Assembly (NCBI GenBank): GCA_017559885.1 | Contig: JAFYQN010000193.1 | Location: 1 to 24,154 of the forward strand | Direction of reading: 5' to 3' | Source of the DNA: Clostridia bacterium | Lineage (GTDB): Bacteria > Bacillota > Clostridia > Oscillospirales > Acutalibacteraceae | DNA length: 24,154 bases | In this document: one piece after another, positions 1 through 7,018 of the stretch | Position numbering within the stretch: the stretch's first letter is position 1 | Layout: the number at the start of each line of letters is the position of its first letter | The notes under the pieces: model-generated | The model's database searches: none | Told to the model about the DNA's origin: nothing | What the model saw: the letters and a program-made list of their open reading frames with translations, nothing else | Translations under genes and position numbers: made by a program

Positions 1-68
1 GCAACCTTATTCTCATAACCTGAATAAGTGTGTACAACATACCATCTTGCTTCAGTTGTTTCAGCCAT
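1..68 (-). CDS. nusG: NusG, transcription termination/antitermination factor (5' fragment)
   Basis: Only the first 22 codons lie in the window; the gene runs off the left edge. The product starts MAETTEARWYVVHTYSGYEN, the typical opening of the NusG N-terminal (NGN) domain, with the WYVVHTYSGYE motif that belongs to the RNA-polymerase-binding face. NusG binds RNA polymerase and affects pausing, termination and coupling to translation. An AGGAGGT Shine-Dalgarno site at 74-80 fixes the ATG at 66-68. It sits 19 nt downstream of the secE stop in the classic rpmG-secE-nusG order, so it should be co-transcribed from the promoter near 1133-1161. Identity is fairly sure despite the short piece, because motif and context agree. 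Confidence 0.9.
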   Translation of the reverse strand, partial: MAETTEARWYVVHTYSGYENKV

Positions 69-87
69 AATTGCTACCTCCTATTAC

Positions 88-777
88 TTATTTAAGAATA
101 AGTTCTATGAGTTTGCCAAGACCTAAATCAAGAAGCCAAATAAACGCACCGACAATAAGGCACATAACAAGAACGATTGCTGTGTTTTTTGCAACATCTT
201 TAATGCCTGGCCATACTATCTTTTTAACTTCGCTCTTGTAATCTTTAATAAAACCGATTACACGCTGCATAATTGTGCGCTTTGCGCCCTTAGACTGCAT
301 TACCTCGATGTAGTCGTCAATAAACAAATGCGCTGCTGCTACTATTGCAAAAACTAAAAGTGCAATTGCTGCAAGATACACAGAGATTTCATAATCTACA
401 CTGTATTTAATTGTAGGAGCTATTGGACGAGCATCAACAAATTTTAGAGGATCGCTAAGCGCGATAACCAACATGTAGATACCTGTACCCAAACCTACTG
501 CAGGGGTAAAGTAGCGCAAGCTTTTTGACTTGAACGAGAAAACGCTAAGCACAAGACCAACTACGGTAAGACCAAAGCAGAGAAGAATATCTGCTGACTT
601 AGCCATATCGTACTCTGCACCGGCAATTGTAAGCTTACCACCAAAGGCAAGTTCAAGAGCGGTTGCTTTAACAGGTTCTGTAGTTGTAATAGTTGCAAAA
701 TCTGTTACAAAGAGTACTAAAGAAACAACTGCGAAGATAACCGAAAGAATCTGACAAATTCTATTGACAGTTTTCAT
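88..777 (-). CDS. secE: SecE preprotein translocase subunit with a long extra N-terminal membrane domain
   Basis: The last 60 or so residues are a standard bacterial SecE: an amphipathic helix (about 172-195) with the KIVWP motif, then one membrane helix (about 198-218). SecE clamps SecY in the SecYEG channel of the cytoplasmic membrane. Bacillota SecE usually has about 60-75 residues; this protein has about 229. The added N-terminus carries four predicted membrane segments, at about 9-28, 62-82, 90-109 and 131-153, with no motif I recognise. Two adjacent ATG codons are possible. GGAGGG at 785-790 lies 4 nt before the first (780) and 7 nt before the second (777), so I chose the second. The gene lies between rpmG and nusG, which supports the SecE assignment. 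I see no stop or frameshift between the two parts, so this is a fusion and not two genes. Confidence 0.9.
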   Translation of the reverse strand: MKTVNRICQILSVIFAVVSLVLFVTDFATITTTEPVKATALELAFGGKLTIAGAEYDMAKSADILLCFGLTVVGLVLSVFSFKSKSLRYFTPAVGLGTGIYMLVIALSDPLKFVDARPIAPTIKYSVDYEISVYLAAIALLVFAIVAAAHLFIDDYIEVMQSKGAKRTIMQRVIGFIKDYKSEVKKIVWPGIKDVAKNTAIVLVMCLIVGAFIWLLDLGLGKLIELILK

Positions 778-790
778 CATATTACCCTCC

Positions 791-940
791 TTACTTTGTT
801 TCCTTGTGCAAGGTGTGCTTTCTGCAGAATCTGCAGTACTTGTTCATTTCAAGTCTGTCAGGGTCGTTTTTCTTGTTTTTCATTGTGTTGTAGTTGCGTT
901 GTTTGCATTCTGTGCAAGCGAGTGTAATTTTTACTCTCAT
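791..940 (-). CDS. rpmG: 50S ribosomal protein L33 (zinc-binding, four-Cys type)
   Basis: This is a 49-residue protein starting MRVKITLACTECKQRNY and ending in a basic tail. The two CxxC pairs (CTEC near the start, CRFC near the end) are the zinc-binding cysteines of the C+ form of L33. L33 binds 23S rRNA near the E site. The ATG at 938-940 follows a GGGAGGTG Shine-Dalgarno site. The gene ends 11 nt before the upstream secE ATG and sits first in rpmG-secE-nusG, the usual Bacillota order. The four-Cys paralog is generally the zinc-replete form; whether a Cys-less paralog exists elsewhere cannot be seen here. Confidence 0.95.
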   Translation of the reverse strand: MRVKITLACTECKQRNYNTMKNKKNDPDRLEMNKYCRFCRKHTLHKETK

Positions 941-1126
941 AACGGCACCTCCCGCTTTACGGAAATATTTTTTTCTCGGAACACACCGAGAATTGCCTCC
1001 CTCATTACAGTACGCCTTTTACTGTACAAAAGGCATATATTGAATGCCTTTTGAAAGCACAATACAGTATATGGTATAACTGCGTTGATAAGGTCAATTT
1101 TAGACATAAAAAGACCTTGCAGAGGT
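941..1126 (-). promoter_or_regulatory. Structured leader of rpmG-secE-nusG
   Basis: About 186 nt separate the predicted transcription start from rpmG. The leader contains perfect inverted repeats: 1028-1036 with 1044-1052 (9 bp, 7-nt loop), 1006-1012 with 1020-1026 (7 bp), and 973-979 with 986-992 (7 bp, 6-nt loop). The 1020-1026 arm can pair instead with 1063-1069, and 1014-1020 can pair with 1028-1034, so alternative folds compete. No T-run follows the last hairpin, so a simple terminator is not evident. I do not recognise an Rfam family. Confidence 0.5.
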
Positions 1127-1132
1127 AGAAGC

Positions 1133-1161
1133 ATTATACCACAAAGCAAGGTCAAGGTCAA
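1133..1161 (-). promoter_or_regulatory. Sigma-A promoter of rpmG-secE-nusG
   Basis: Read on the minus strand, TTGACC (1156-1161), a 17-nt spacer and TATAAT (1133-1138) form a near-consensus promoter. A second TTGACC copy lies within the spacer (1150-1155). Transcription should begin near 1126 and run toward rpmG. Confidence 0.8.
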
Positions 1162-1191
1162 GTATTTTTTTAATTCACAATTCATAATGCA

Positions 1192-1671
1192 TTATTTGTG
1201 ATACGTCGAGCCCTCGTTAATTTTAAAGGCGCGGTATATTTGTTCGAGAAGCATTACCCTAAAAAGTTGATGTGGAAAGGTCATTGCTGATAGCGACAAT
1301 TTTAAATCGGCTTTTTGTTTTATGGTTTCACTCAGTCCGTATGAGCTACCTATTATAAAGCACATATTTTTACCGCTATTGGTGTTTTGGTCGACAAAGC
1401 TTGCGAGTTGCTCGCTCGAAAGTGATTTACCCTCTACGCAAAGCGCCGTTACCACGCTGTTTTGCGGTATGCGTTTTTCTATTGCTTCGGCTTCTTTTAA
1501 AAGTGCGTTGTCAATCTCGCTTTGCGACGGATTATCGGGCAGGTTAATTGGCGTAAGTTCGATTATTTCAAGTTTGCAATAACGGGATAATCGCTTTGCG
1601 TACTCATCGACTGCGTCGCGAAGATATTTTTCTTTGAGTTTGCCAAGTGTTATAAAGGTTACTTTTATCAA
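1192..1671 (-). CDS. rlmH: 23S rRNA (pseudouridine-1915-N3)-methyltransferase RlmH
   Basis: The 159-residue product has the length and layout of RlmH (YbeA/YydA), a SPOUT-fold enzyme that uses S-adenosylmethionine to methylate pseudouridine 1915 in helix 69 of 23S rRNA on assembled 70S ribosomes. Diagnostic features are the N-terminus MIKVTFITLGKLKEKYL, the SAM-binding knot segment FIIGSSYGLS, the LSLSAMTFPHQLFRVMLLEQ segment and the C-terminal YHK. Family members usually have a Gly-Gly pair in FIIGG; here it is Gly-Ser. The start overlaps the stop of the upstream hydrolase gene by 4 nt (ATGA), which implies translational coupling; the same pairing of yycJ with rlmH near each other is known in Bacillota. 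Confidence 0.95.
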   Translation of the reverse strand: MIKVTFITLGKLKEKYLRDAVDEYAKRLSRYCKLEIIELTPINLPDNPSQSEIDNALLKEAEAIEKRIPQNSVVTALCVEGKSLSSEQLASFVDQNTNSGKNMCFIIGSSYGLSETIKQKADLKLSLSAMTFPHQLFRVMLLEQIYRAFKINEGSTYHK

Positions 1672-2456
1672 AATACCGTCACTCCTACAATTTTGGGTTT
1701 TGCCGTTTGCAAAATATAATCCTCATCCTTCTTGGCGCCTATTTGGGCAAGGGTGGCTGTTGCTGCCGACTCGGCAAGAAAGGGCGTATTATTTTCACGA
1801 CTTATGTGACCAAGCACTATTCGACTTGTTCCGCTTTTGACAAGGTCGGGCAATTCTACCGCGCAAGCGTTGTTTGAAAGATGACCTTCGTCCGAAAGTA
1901 TGCGCAGTTTAAGTTGCGCAGGGTACGGACCGCGTCGCAACATTTCGACGTCGTGATTGGACTCAATAAGCAATGCTTCGCAACCGTAAAGTTTTTTTCT
2001 AATGTCATCGGTCATAACGCCAAGGTCGGTGCAGACGGCGGCGCGTCTGCCGTCGGGCAGAGTAACAACATAACCGCCGCTACCTTTAGCATCGTGACTT
2101 GTTGCAAAAAAATCTAATTGCATATCGCCAAGGGTAATAATGCCTTGGTCGGCGACAATAATTTTAACGCCCTCGGGAATAATATCGCCCTGCGCCAAAG
2201 TTTCAAGCGTAGTATTAGACGCGATAAGCGGGATTTTGGTCGTTTTTAAAAAAGTTTTAAGTCCGCATATATGGTCGGTGTGCGTATGGGTTACAGCAAC
2301 GGCTTTAAGTCGCGATATATCGCCGTTTGCTTCGCTAATCGCTTTAATAAGCGCCTTGCAAGAAACACCTGCGTCAACAAGTATATCGCCGTCATTGGTC
2401 GAAATATATGTAGCGTTGCCCGAAGAACCGCTTGCAAGCGTACACAATCGTGCCAT
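1668..2456 (-). CDS. WalJ/YycJ-type metallo-beta-lactamase-fold hydrolase
   Basis: This 262-residue protein has the metallo-beta-lactamase fold, beginning CTLASGSSGNATYI, the usual start of the YycJ/WalJ group. The HTHTDH motif supplies metal ligands, and later ATSHDA, CTDLG and LGHISREN segments match the remaining family positions. WalJ-type proteins belong to the RNase J/CPSF-like branch and are implicated in nuclease or DNA-maintenance roles; the precise substrate is uncertain. The start is set by an AGGGGG site 6-7 nt ahead of ATG. It overlaps rlmH by 4 nt and follows murA by 64 nt. No walK/walR/walH/walI genes are visible beside it, unlike in Bacillus. Confidence 0.85.
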   Translation of the reverse strand: MARLCTLASGSSGNATYISTNDGDILVDAGVSCKALIKAISEANGDISRLKAVAVTHTHTDHICGLKTFLKTTKIPLIASNTTLETLAQGDIIPEGVKIIVADQGIITLGDMQLDFFATSHDAKGSGGYVVTLPDGRRAAVCTDLGVMTDDIRKKLYGCEALLIESNHDVEMLRRGPYPAQLKLRILSDEGHLSNNACAVELPDLVKSGTSRIVLGHISRENNTPFLAESAATATLAQIGAKKDEDYILQTAKPKIVGVTVF

Positions 2457-2484
2457 ATAAAAATCCCCCTTTCATATATACATT

Positions 2485-2514
2485 ACGGCGGCTTAAATCA
2501 AGCCGCCGTTTTTT
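2485..2514 (+). terminator. Terminator-like hairpin pointing against the flanking genes
   Basis: A perfect 10-bp GC-rich stem (2485-2494 with 2500-2509, loop 2495-2499) is followed on the plus strand by six T. All genes on either side read on the minus strand, where the stem is followed by AATGTATATA with no T-run. It would therefore stop plus-strand (antisense) transcription, or act only as an RNA stem between murA and the WalJ-like gene. Confidence 0.6.
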
Positions 2515-2520
2515 AACTGT

Positions 2521-3807
2521 TTATGCGTTTTTTAAAACAGGTTCTTTATTAATAATAGGAACGCGTTTTATGTCGGCGCCAAGAGCTTGAAACTTTTCGG
2601 CAACGTTTTCATAACCGCGGTCTATATATATAATGTTTTCAACCTCGGTTATTCCCTCTGCCATAAGACCTGCAATAATCATTGCGGCGCCCGCTCTAAG
2701 GTCTACCGCCTTAACGCAAGCAGGTGTTAACTTTTCGACACCGGTTATTACCGCCATTTTGCCGTCAACCTGAATCTTTGCGCCCATACCGATAAGTTGT
2801 TCGACGTATCTAAAACGATTGTCCCACACGCCCTCGGTTACAATGCTTGTGCCTTCGGATATTGCAAGAAATGTTGCAATCTGAGGTTGCATATCGGTTG
2901 GAAAACCGGGATGTGGCATTGTTTTTACGTTGCACTTGCGAGGTCTGCCTGTCATTTTAACACGAACCGCCTCGTCATATTCGGTAATTTCAGCGCCTGC
3001 TTCAACAAGTTTTGCAATTATTGATTCAAGGTGTTTTGGAATTACGTTTTCTATAACAACGTCACCGCCTGTAGCCGCAGCCGCTACCATATAGGTACCT
3101 GCTTCTATTTGGTCGGGAATAATACTATACGTGCATCCACGCAAACTTTCGACACCGCGAATCTTGATAACGCTTGTACCTGCGCCCATAATGTTTGCGC
3201 CCATAGAGTTAAGGAAGTTTGCAAGGTCAACAATGTGCGGTTCGCGAGCCGCATTTTCGATTACGGTAAGACCTTTTGCCTTTGCCGCCGCTAACATTAT
3301 ATTAATGGTGGCGCCTACCGATACCACGTCAAGATAAACCGCGCAACCGCGAAGTTCGGGCGCACGAGCGTCTACCATGCCGTTTTCGATAATAACCTTC
3401 GCGCCCAACGCTTCAAAACCTTTTATGTGCTGGTCGATGGGTCGCACACCAAAGTCGCATCCACCCGGTGGCGCAACGCGAGCGCGATTATGACGGCCCA
3501 AGAGCGCGCCCAAGAAATAACTTGACGCACGCATACCCTCTGCCATCTTTCTGTCAATGACAAAGGAGTTTGCACTGGTAGGGTCAATCTCTACAGTCGA
3601 TTTATTTATTGTACGAACATCTGCGCCAAGTTGCTTTATTGCGCGAAGCAAGGTTGCAACGTCAGATATTTCGGGTAAATTTTCAATAATACAAGGGCTG
3701 TCCGCAAGCAATACCGCAGGCAATATAGCTACTGCCGCATTTTTTGCGCCGCTTATATGAACCTTACCTTTTAAAGGTTTGCCCCCATTTATGACAAATT
3801 TTTCCAA
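2521..3807 (-). CDS. murA: UDP-N-acetylglucosamine 1-carboxyvinyltransferase MurA
   Basis: MurA transfers enolpyruvate from phosphoenolpyruvate to UDP-GlcNAc, the first committed cytoplasmic step of peptidoglycan synthesis and the target of fosfomycin. The 428-residue product has the family's normal length. Visible residues include the Lys22-Asn23 pair in ISGAKNAAVAI, the loop PPGGCDFGVRP with the catalytic Cys (residue 117, the position fosfomycin alkylates) and PGFPTDMQPQ. Starting at the TTG at 3805-3807 gives MEKFVINGG, the usual family N-terminus, and puts GGGAG 8 nt upstream. A GTG three codons earlier (3814-3816) is in frame, but the same GGGAG directly abuts it. Its own promoter lies at 3895-3923. 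Confidence 0.95.
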   Translation of the reverse strand: MEKFVINGGKPLKGKVHISGAKNAAVAILPAVLLADSPCIIENLPEISDVATLLRAIKQLGADVRTINKSTVEIDPTSANSFVIDRKMAEGMRASSYFLGALLGRHNRARVAPPGGCDFGVRPIDQHIKGFEALGAKVIIENGMVDARAPELRGCAVYLDVVSVGATINIMLAAAKAKGLTVIENAAREPHIVDLANFLNSMGANIMGAGTSVIKIRGVESLRGCTYSIIPDQIEAGTYMVAAAATGGDVVIENVIPKHLESIIAKLVEAGAEITEYDEAVRVKMTGRPRKCNVKTMPHPGFPTDMQPQIATFLAISEGTSIVTEGVWDNRFRYVEQLIGMGAKIQVDGKMAVITGVEKLTPACVKAVDLRAGAAMIIAGLMAEGITEVENIIYIDRGYENVAEKFQALGADIKRVPIINKEPVLKNA

Positions 3808-3894
3808 ATACGGCACTCCCGTCTTTTGAAATTAGAGAAACTGCATATCACATACTCTTTTAAAAGTATGACCTAATTTTTTAAACCAATACTG

Positions 3895-3923
3895 ATTATA
3901 CACCGAAAAACATATTTTGTCAA
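3895..3923 (-). promoter_or_regulatory. Consensus sigma-A promoter of murA
   Basis: On the minus strand TTGACA (3918-3923), a 17-nt spacer and TATAAT (3895-3900) match the consensus at every position. Start of transcription is expected near 3888, leaving a leader of about 80 nt that contains a small hairpin with a CATACT/AGTATG stem. The promoter sits just past the stop of the upstream membrane-protein gene and probably also drives the WalJ-like gene and rlmH. Confidence 0.9.
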
Positions 3924-3932
3924 TTACAAACA

Positions 3933-4799
3933 CTATGCCGAATGTTTTGAAACAGGTCGATGAGCGTCTTGCGAACCACTAAAACTACTCATTATATATA
4001 TAAGCACAAAAATTCCAACCGCAAGATTAAGCGTTGCTTCTGAAACGGCGTCGCCCGACACCAAAGTTTTGTCACAAATCATACGTATAAATTCGGGCAA
4101 TGAGGTCATGGCGCAAAGCATAATAGCCGCGAGTCCCGATGCAAAAAGTTTTTTTGGTTTTTTGTTTGTATCGCCTATTTTGTTTTCAAAACTTGCAAAT
4201 TCAAAAATAAACCACAACAAAACGCAATTTGTAAAAATAAGAAAAATGTTTTCGGTAACCAATGCCAAAGATGAAGTGCTTACAAAAATACTTATCAACT
4301 TAACAATATAGTAAAGAACGGGTACTACAAGCGCAATTGACATATTGTAATCATAAATATTTTTGAGTCCGTACGCGGCAAAACAAAGCGCCGACAAAAC
4401 CGATAATATCAAAAGCACCGAATCATACCAATTAATCGTGTTAAGTGCGTTAATTATGTTTTGCGTCAAAGATTCCTGCCAAAAGGTCATTTCTATTATT
4501 TTATATACATCGGTAACTGTGTTAAAAACAAACATACCCGAAACCAACAAACACGCTATCGCCAAAATTGGTTTTGGGGCATAAGGTTTACTTTTTACCT
4601 TGTCAACGGCAATTGCAAGCGCGCTTACCACGCCAACCGCTACGCACACGATAACTGTTATGGCAATGGCTACTGTGTTGTACGATTGTTTTATAAAACC
4701 GGTTGAACTGTCAATGGTAAAAATCAACTGCAACGCGCGCAACACCACGCACACAGGAAGCGCGGCGGATAAAACTATCATTGCGTGACGATATTTCAT
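3933..4799 (-). CDS. Unrecognised polytopic membrane protein
   Basis: I do not recognise this family. The 288-residue product is very hydrophobic, with about eight predicted membrane segments spread along its length and short polar loops such as DKVKSKPYAPK and ENKIGDTNKKPKK. It has no cleavable signal, no Cys or His cluster and no transporter or enzyme motif that I can name; the C-terminus is a polar tail. The reading frame extends to a GTG at 4808, but GAGGTG upstream is placed correctly for the ATG at 4797-4799. It is divergent from spoIID across about 100 AT-rich bases and reads toward murA, which has its own promoter. A sporulation or envelope role would be a guess from position only. 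Confidence 0.75.
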   Translation of the reverse strand: MKYRHAMIVLSAALPVCVVLRALQLIFTIDSSTGFIKQSYNTVAIAITVIVCVAVGVVSALAIAVDKVKSKPYAPKPILAIACLLVSGMFVFNTVTDVYKIIEMTFWQESLTQNIINALNTINWYDSVLLILSVLSALCFAAYGLKNIYDYNMSIALVVPVLYYIVKLISIFVSTSSLALVTENIFLIFTNCVLLWFIFEFASFENKIGDTNKKPKKLFASGLAAIMLCAMTSLPEFIRMICDKTLVSGDAVSEATLNLAVGIFVLIYIMSSFSGSQDAHRPVSKHSA

Positions 4800-4899
4800 A
4801 ATGTACACACCTCAAAGAATTTAAATAACAATATTAACATATACATTTTATATATATGCGGTTAAAAAGTCAATAAAATAAAAAAGAGGTTTGTTTATT

Positions 4900-5868
4900 A
4901 TGAAGGGTACATTTATATTATCGCTCGTTATAATATTTTCTATGCTTGTAATACCGTTGTCTTCCCTCTCGGTTGCCGAGCCGCCTGCCACACAAGTCGC
5001 AGCGTCGCAAGACGACGTATCATATCAAAAAGACACCTCGGTCGAAACGCCTAAAAAAATAAAAGTTTTAAACGGCGATAAAATTGAGGAGTATTCCGTA
5101 AAGGATTATCTTTTTGGCGTTGTGGCGGCAGAAATGCCCGCGTTATATCACGAAGAAGCGTTAAAAGCGCAGGCGGTCGCGGCATATACATTTGTTTGTT
5201 ATCGTATGCAAGGCAACACAAACAGCGATTACGATATATCTGCCGACCCCGAAGTCGCGCAATGTTTTATCACTCGCGAAGATGCGGCTTCCCGTTGGGG
5301 CGATAACGCGCAAGAATATACACAAAAAATAGATAAATGCATATCAGAAGTTGAAGGACAAATTTTAACTTACGACAATCAACCGATTTTTGCCGCCTAC
5401 CATGCGATATCGCCCGGCAAAACCAACCCTTGCTCTGACGTTTGGAGCAAGGATTTGCCCTATCTTAAATCGGTTGATAGCAGCGGCGACCTACTTGCCG
5501 AGAAATATTTAAGCGAAGCCCAATTTACCGCAGATGAAATTGCCGACAAACTAAAAGATATCGCCACCGCCAGCGGAGAAGCAAAAAATTATTTTACCGA
5601 TATTAAAACCACCGATACGGGATTGGTAAAAAGCGTTAGTTACTGCGGCAAAAAAATTACGGGCGCACAAATTTGCAAGGCGTTAAATTTGCGTTCAAGT
5701 CATTTTGAAATTACCTTTGCCGACGATAAATTCACCTTTACGGTAAAGGGTTACGGTCACGGAGTTGGTATGAGTCAAAACGGCGCCGACTATTTGGCAA
5801 AACAAGGAAAAACACATAAAGAAATACTGCTTCATTATTATAATGGGGCGACCTTGCAAAAAAATTAA
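4900..5868 (+). CDS. spoIID: SpoIID/LytB-family peptidoglycan lytic transglycosylase
   Basis: SpoIID cleaves glycan strands lacking stem peptides during forespore engulfment, working with SpoIIP and SpoIIM in the septal space. The 322-residue product has an N-terminal membrane anchor or signal (about residues 4-22), a short linker, then the SpoIID domain. Glu78 in GVVAAEMP corresponds to the catalytic Glu; the YHAIS His and the NPCSDVW Cys match the zinc-binding positions; the C-terminal block KGYGHGVGMSQNGA is diagnostic. GAGGT 9 nt upstream selects the ATG at 4900 over an in-frame TTG at 4891. I found no convincing sigma-E promoter in the AT-rich spacer. In Bacillus, spoIID also neighbours a murA gene. 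The LytB or non-sporulation subgroup cannot be fully excluded. Confidence 0.9.
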   Translation: MKGTFILSLVIIFSMLVIPLSSLSVAEPPATQVAASQDDVSYQKDTSVETPKKIKVLNGDKIEEYSVKDYLFGVVAAEMPALYHEEALKAQAVAAYTFVCYRMQGNTNSDYDISADPEVAQCFITREDAASRWGDNAQEYTQKIDKCISEVEGQILTYDNQPIFAAYHAISPGKTNPCSDVWSKDLPYLKSVDSSGDLLAEKYLSEAQFTADEIADKLKDIATASGEAKNYFTDIKTTDTGLVKSVSYCGKKITGAQICKALNLRSSHFEITFADDKFTFTVKGYGHGVGMSQNGADYLAKQGKTHKEILLHYYNGATLQKN

Positions 5869-5878
5869 AAAATAATAC

Positions 5879-5907
5879 TTGACAAACGCTACCGCTTTAT
5901 GTATAAT
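5879..5907 (+). promoter_or_regulatory. Consensus sigma-A promoter of rplJ-rplL
   Basis: TTGACA (5879-5884), a 17-nt spacer and TATAAT (5902-5907) match the consensus exactly. It begins only 11 nt after the spoIID stop, with no terminator between, so spoIID transcripts may read into the L10 leader. Expected start near 5914. Confidence 0.9.
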
Positions 5908-5913
5908 AGTCGA

Positions 5914-6047
5914 GCAATCCAAAGACAGTAGGTGGCATTTTGCCGTAAGTTTAACGCCTACCGAGGTGAGCGTGAAAGTTTTTTAAAATTCTTCATGTCT
6001 ACCCTTGTGTCCTTGGGTGGACATTTTTTATTTTCACTCGGAGGTGA
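5914..6047 (+). promoter_or_regulatory. Ribosomal protein L10 leader (autoregulatory)
   Basis: The segment CAAAGACAGTAGGTGGCA and the later CCTACCGAGGTGAG match the conserved core of the Bacillota L10 leader. GTAGGT (5928-5933) pairs with GCCTAC (5956-5961) around a GGCA/TGCC hairpin (5934-5944). In this family, excess L10(L12)4 binds the leader and favours a downstream terminator, limiting rplJ-rplL expression. The terminator is present at 5995-6034 and the leader ends at the rplJ Shine-Dalgarno site. Confidence 0.88.
5995..6034 (+). terminator. L10-leader attenuator terminator
   Basis: A 10-bp stem (5995-6004 with 6015-6024, one T-G pair) with a 10-nt loop is followed by T5-A-T4. Its place between the L10-binding fold and rplJ is that of the conditional terminator of Bacillota L10 leaders. 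Confidence 0.85.
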
Positions 6048-6053
6048 AACACA

Positions 6054-6572
6054 TTGCCAAACGCAAAGGTTTTAGAAGCAAAAAAGCAGGCTGTTGCTGA
6101 CCTTTCCGAAAAACTCGGCGCCGCTATCACAGGTGTTGTTGTTGATTACAAGGGTATCACCGTTGCCGACGATACTGCTCTTCGTAAAGAGCTTCGTGAA
6201 GCTGGTGTTCAGTACTTTGTAGTAAAGAACTCTATCTTAAAGCGCGCAGTTGAGGGTACCGACCTCGGCGATATCGCAAGCGTATGCGAAGGCACTACCG
6301 CTATCGCACTCGCAAACGAGGACTACACCGCAGCAGCAAGAATACTTTGCAAATTTGCCGACAGCCACGACAACTTCACAGTTAAGTCCGGCTTCCTTGA
6401 TGGCAAAGTTGTAAGTGTTGAAACCATCGCAGAACTTGCAAAACTTCCTTCAAGAGAAGTTCTTCTTGCAACAGTTCTCAGTGCCTTCCAGGCACCTATC
6501 GCAGCATTTGCACGTGCTGTACAAGCTATCGTTGATAAAGACGGTGCACCCGCTGAAGAATCAGCAGAATAA
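6054..6572 (+). CDS. rplJ: 50S ribosomal protein L10
   Basis: L10 anchors L7/L12 dimers to the ribosome stalk. The 172-residue product is the standard length and has the usual order: an N-terminal rRNA-binding domain with KKQAVADLSEKLG and VVDYKGITVADDTALRKELREAG, the core YFVVKNSILKRA, and a C-terminal helix ending in an acidic tail that binds L12. Initiation is at TTG (6054-6056), set by GGAGGTGA at 6040-6047; no ATG lies nearby in frame. It follows the L10 leader and precedes rplL by 47 nt. rplK and rplA are not adjacent, and the nusG operon is more than 5 kb away on the other strand. Confidence 0.97.
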   Translation: MPNAKVLEAKKQAVADLSEKLGAAITGVVVDYKGITVADDTALRKELREAGVQYFVVKNSILKRAVEGTDLGDIASVCEGTTAIALANEDYTAAARILCKFADSHDNFTVKSGFLDGKVVSVETIAELAKLPSREVLLATVLSAFQAPIAAFARAVQAIVDKDGAPAEESAE

Positions 6573-6619
6573 TTAAAACAAAAACAAAACTAAAAAAACA
6601 TTTATTGGAGGAAACTAAA

Positions 6620-6997
6620 ATGGCATCTGAAAAGATTACAGCTATGATTGAAGAGTTAAAAACTCTTACCGTTCTTGAGCTTTCTGAGCTCGTTAAAGCA
6701 GTAGAAGAGGAATTTGGCGTATCTGCAGCAGCTGCAGTAGCAGTAGCAGCTCCAGCAGCAGGCGCAGCAGCAGCAGCTGAAGAGAAGACTGAATTTGACG
6801 TTATTCTCGCAGAAGCTGGCGCTGAAAAGATTAAGGTTATTAAGGCAGTTCGTGAAATCACAGGCCTTGGCCTTGCTGAAGCAAAGGCACTTGTTGATGG
6901 CGCTCCTAAGACCCTTAAAGAAGCTGCAAGCAAAGAAGACGCTGATGCAATCAAAGCTAATCTTGAAGAAGTTGGCGCTAAGGTTGAACTTAAGTAA
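6620..6997 (+). CDS. rplL: 50S ribosomal protein L7/L12
   Basis: The 125-residue product is a typical L7/L12: an N-terminal dimerisation domain (ITAMIEELKTLTVLELSELV), an Ala-rich flexible hinge (about residues 40-57) and the C-terminal factor-binding domain with KIKVIKAVREITGLGLAEAK, the surface that recruits EF-Tu, EF-G and other translational GTPases. GGAGG at 6607-6611 selects the ATG at 6620; an in-frame TTG at 6605 overlaps the Shine-Dalgarno site and can be dismissed. Its mRNA comes from the promoter ahead of the L10 leader and stops at the hairpin at 7019-7053. rpoB does not follow, unlike in many bacteria. Confidence 0.97.
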   Translation: MASEKITAMIEELKTLTVLELSELVKAVEEEFGVSAAAAVAVAAPAAGAAAAAEEKTEFDVILAEAGAEKIKVIKAVREITGLGLAEAKALVDGAPKTLKEAASKEDADAIKANLEEVGAKVELK

Positions 6998-7018
6998 TTT
7001 AAGATTTAATCAAAATTT

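Noticed and set aside
937..1185. 82-codon minus-strand frame upstream of rpmG
   Set aside because: It starts upstream of the predicted transcription start, lacks a Shine-Dalgarno site, overlaps the promoter and hairpins, and has no recognisable protein features.
1168..1200. Short dyad around ATAATGCATTAT after rlmH as a terminator
   Set aside because: On the minus strand it is followed by A-rich, not T-rich, sequence; it overlaps the rlmH end and seems to be ordinary AT-rich spacer.
4800..4899. Sigma-E promoter for spoIID
   Set aside because: The spacer is so AT-rich that partial matches occur at several offsets, and none has both boxes at the correct spacing.
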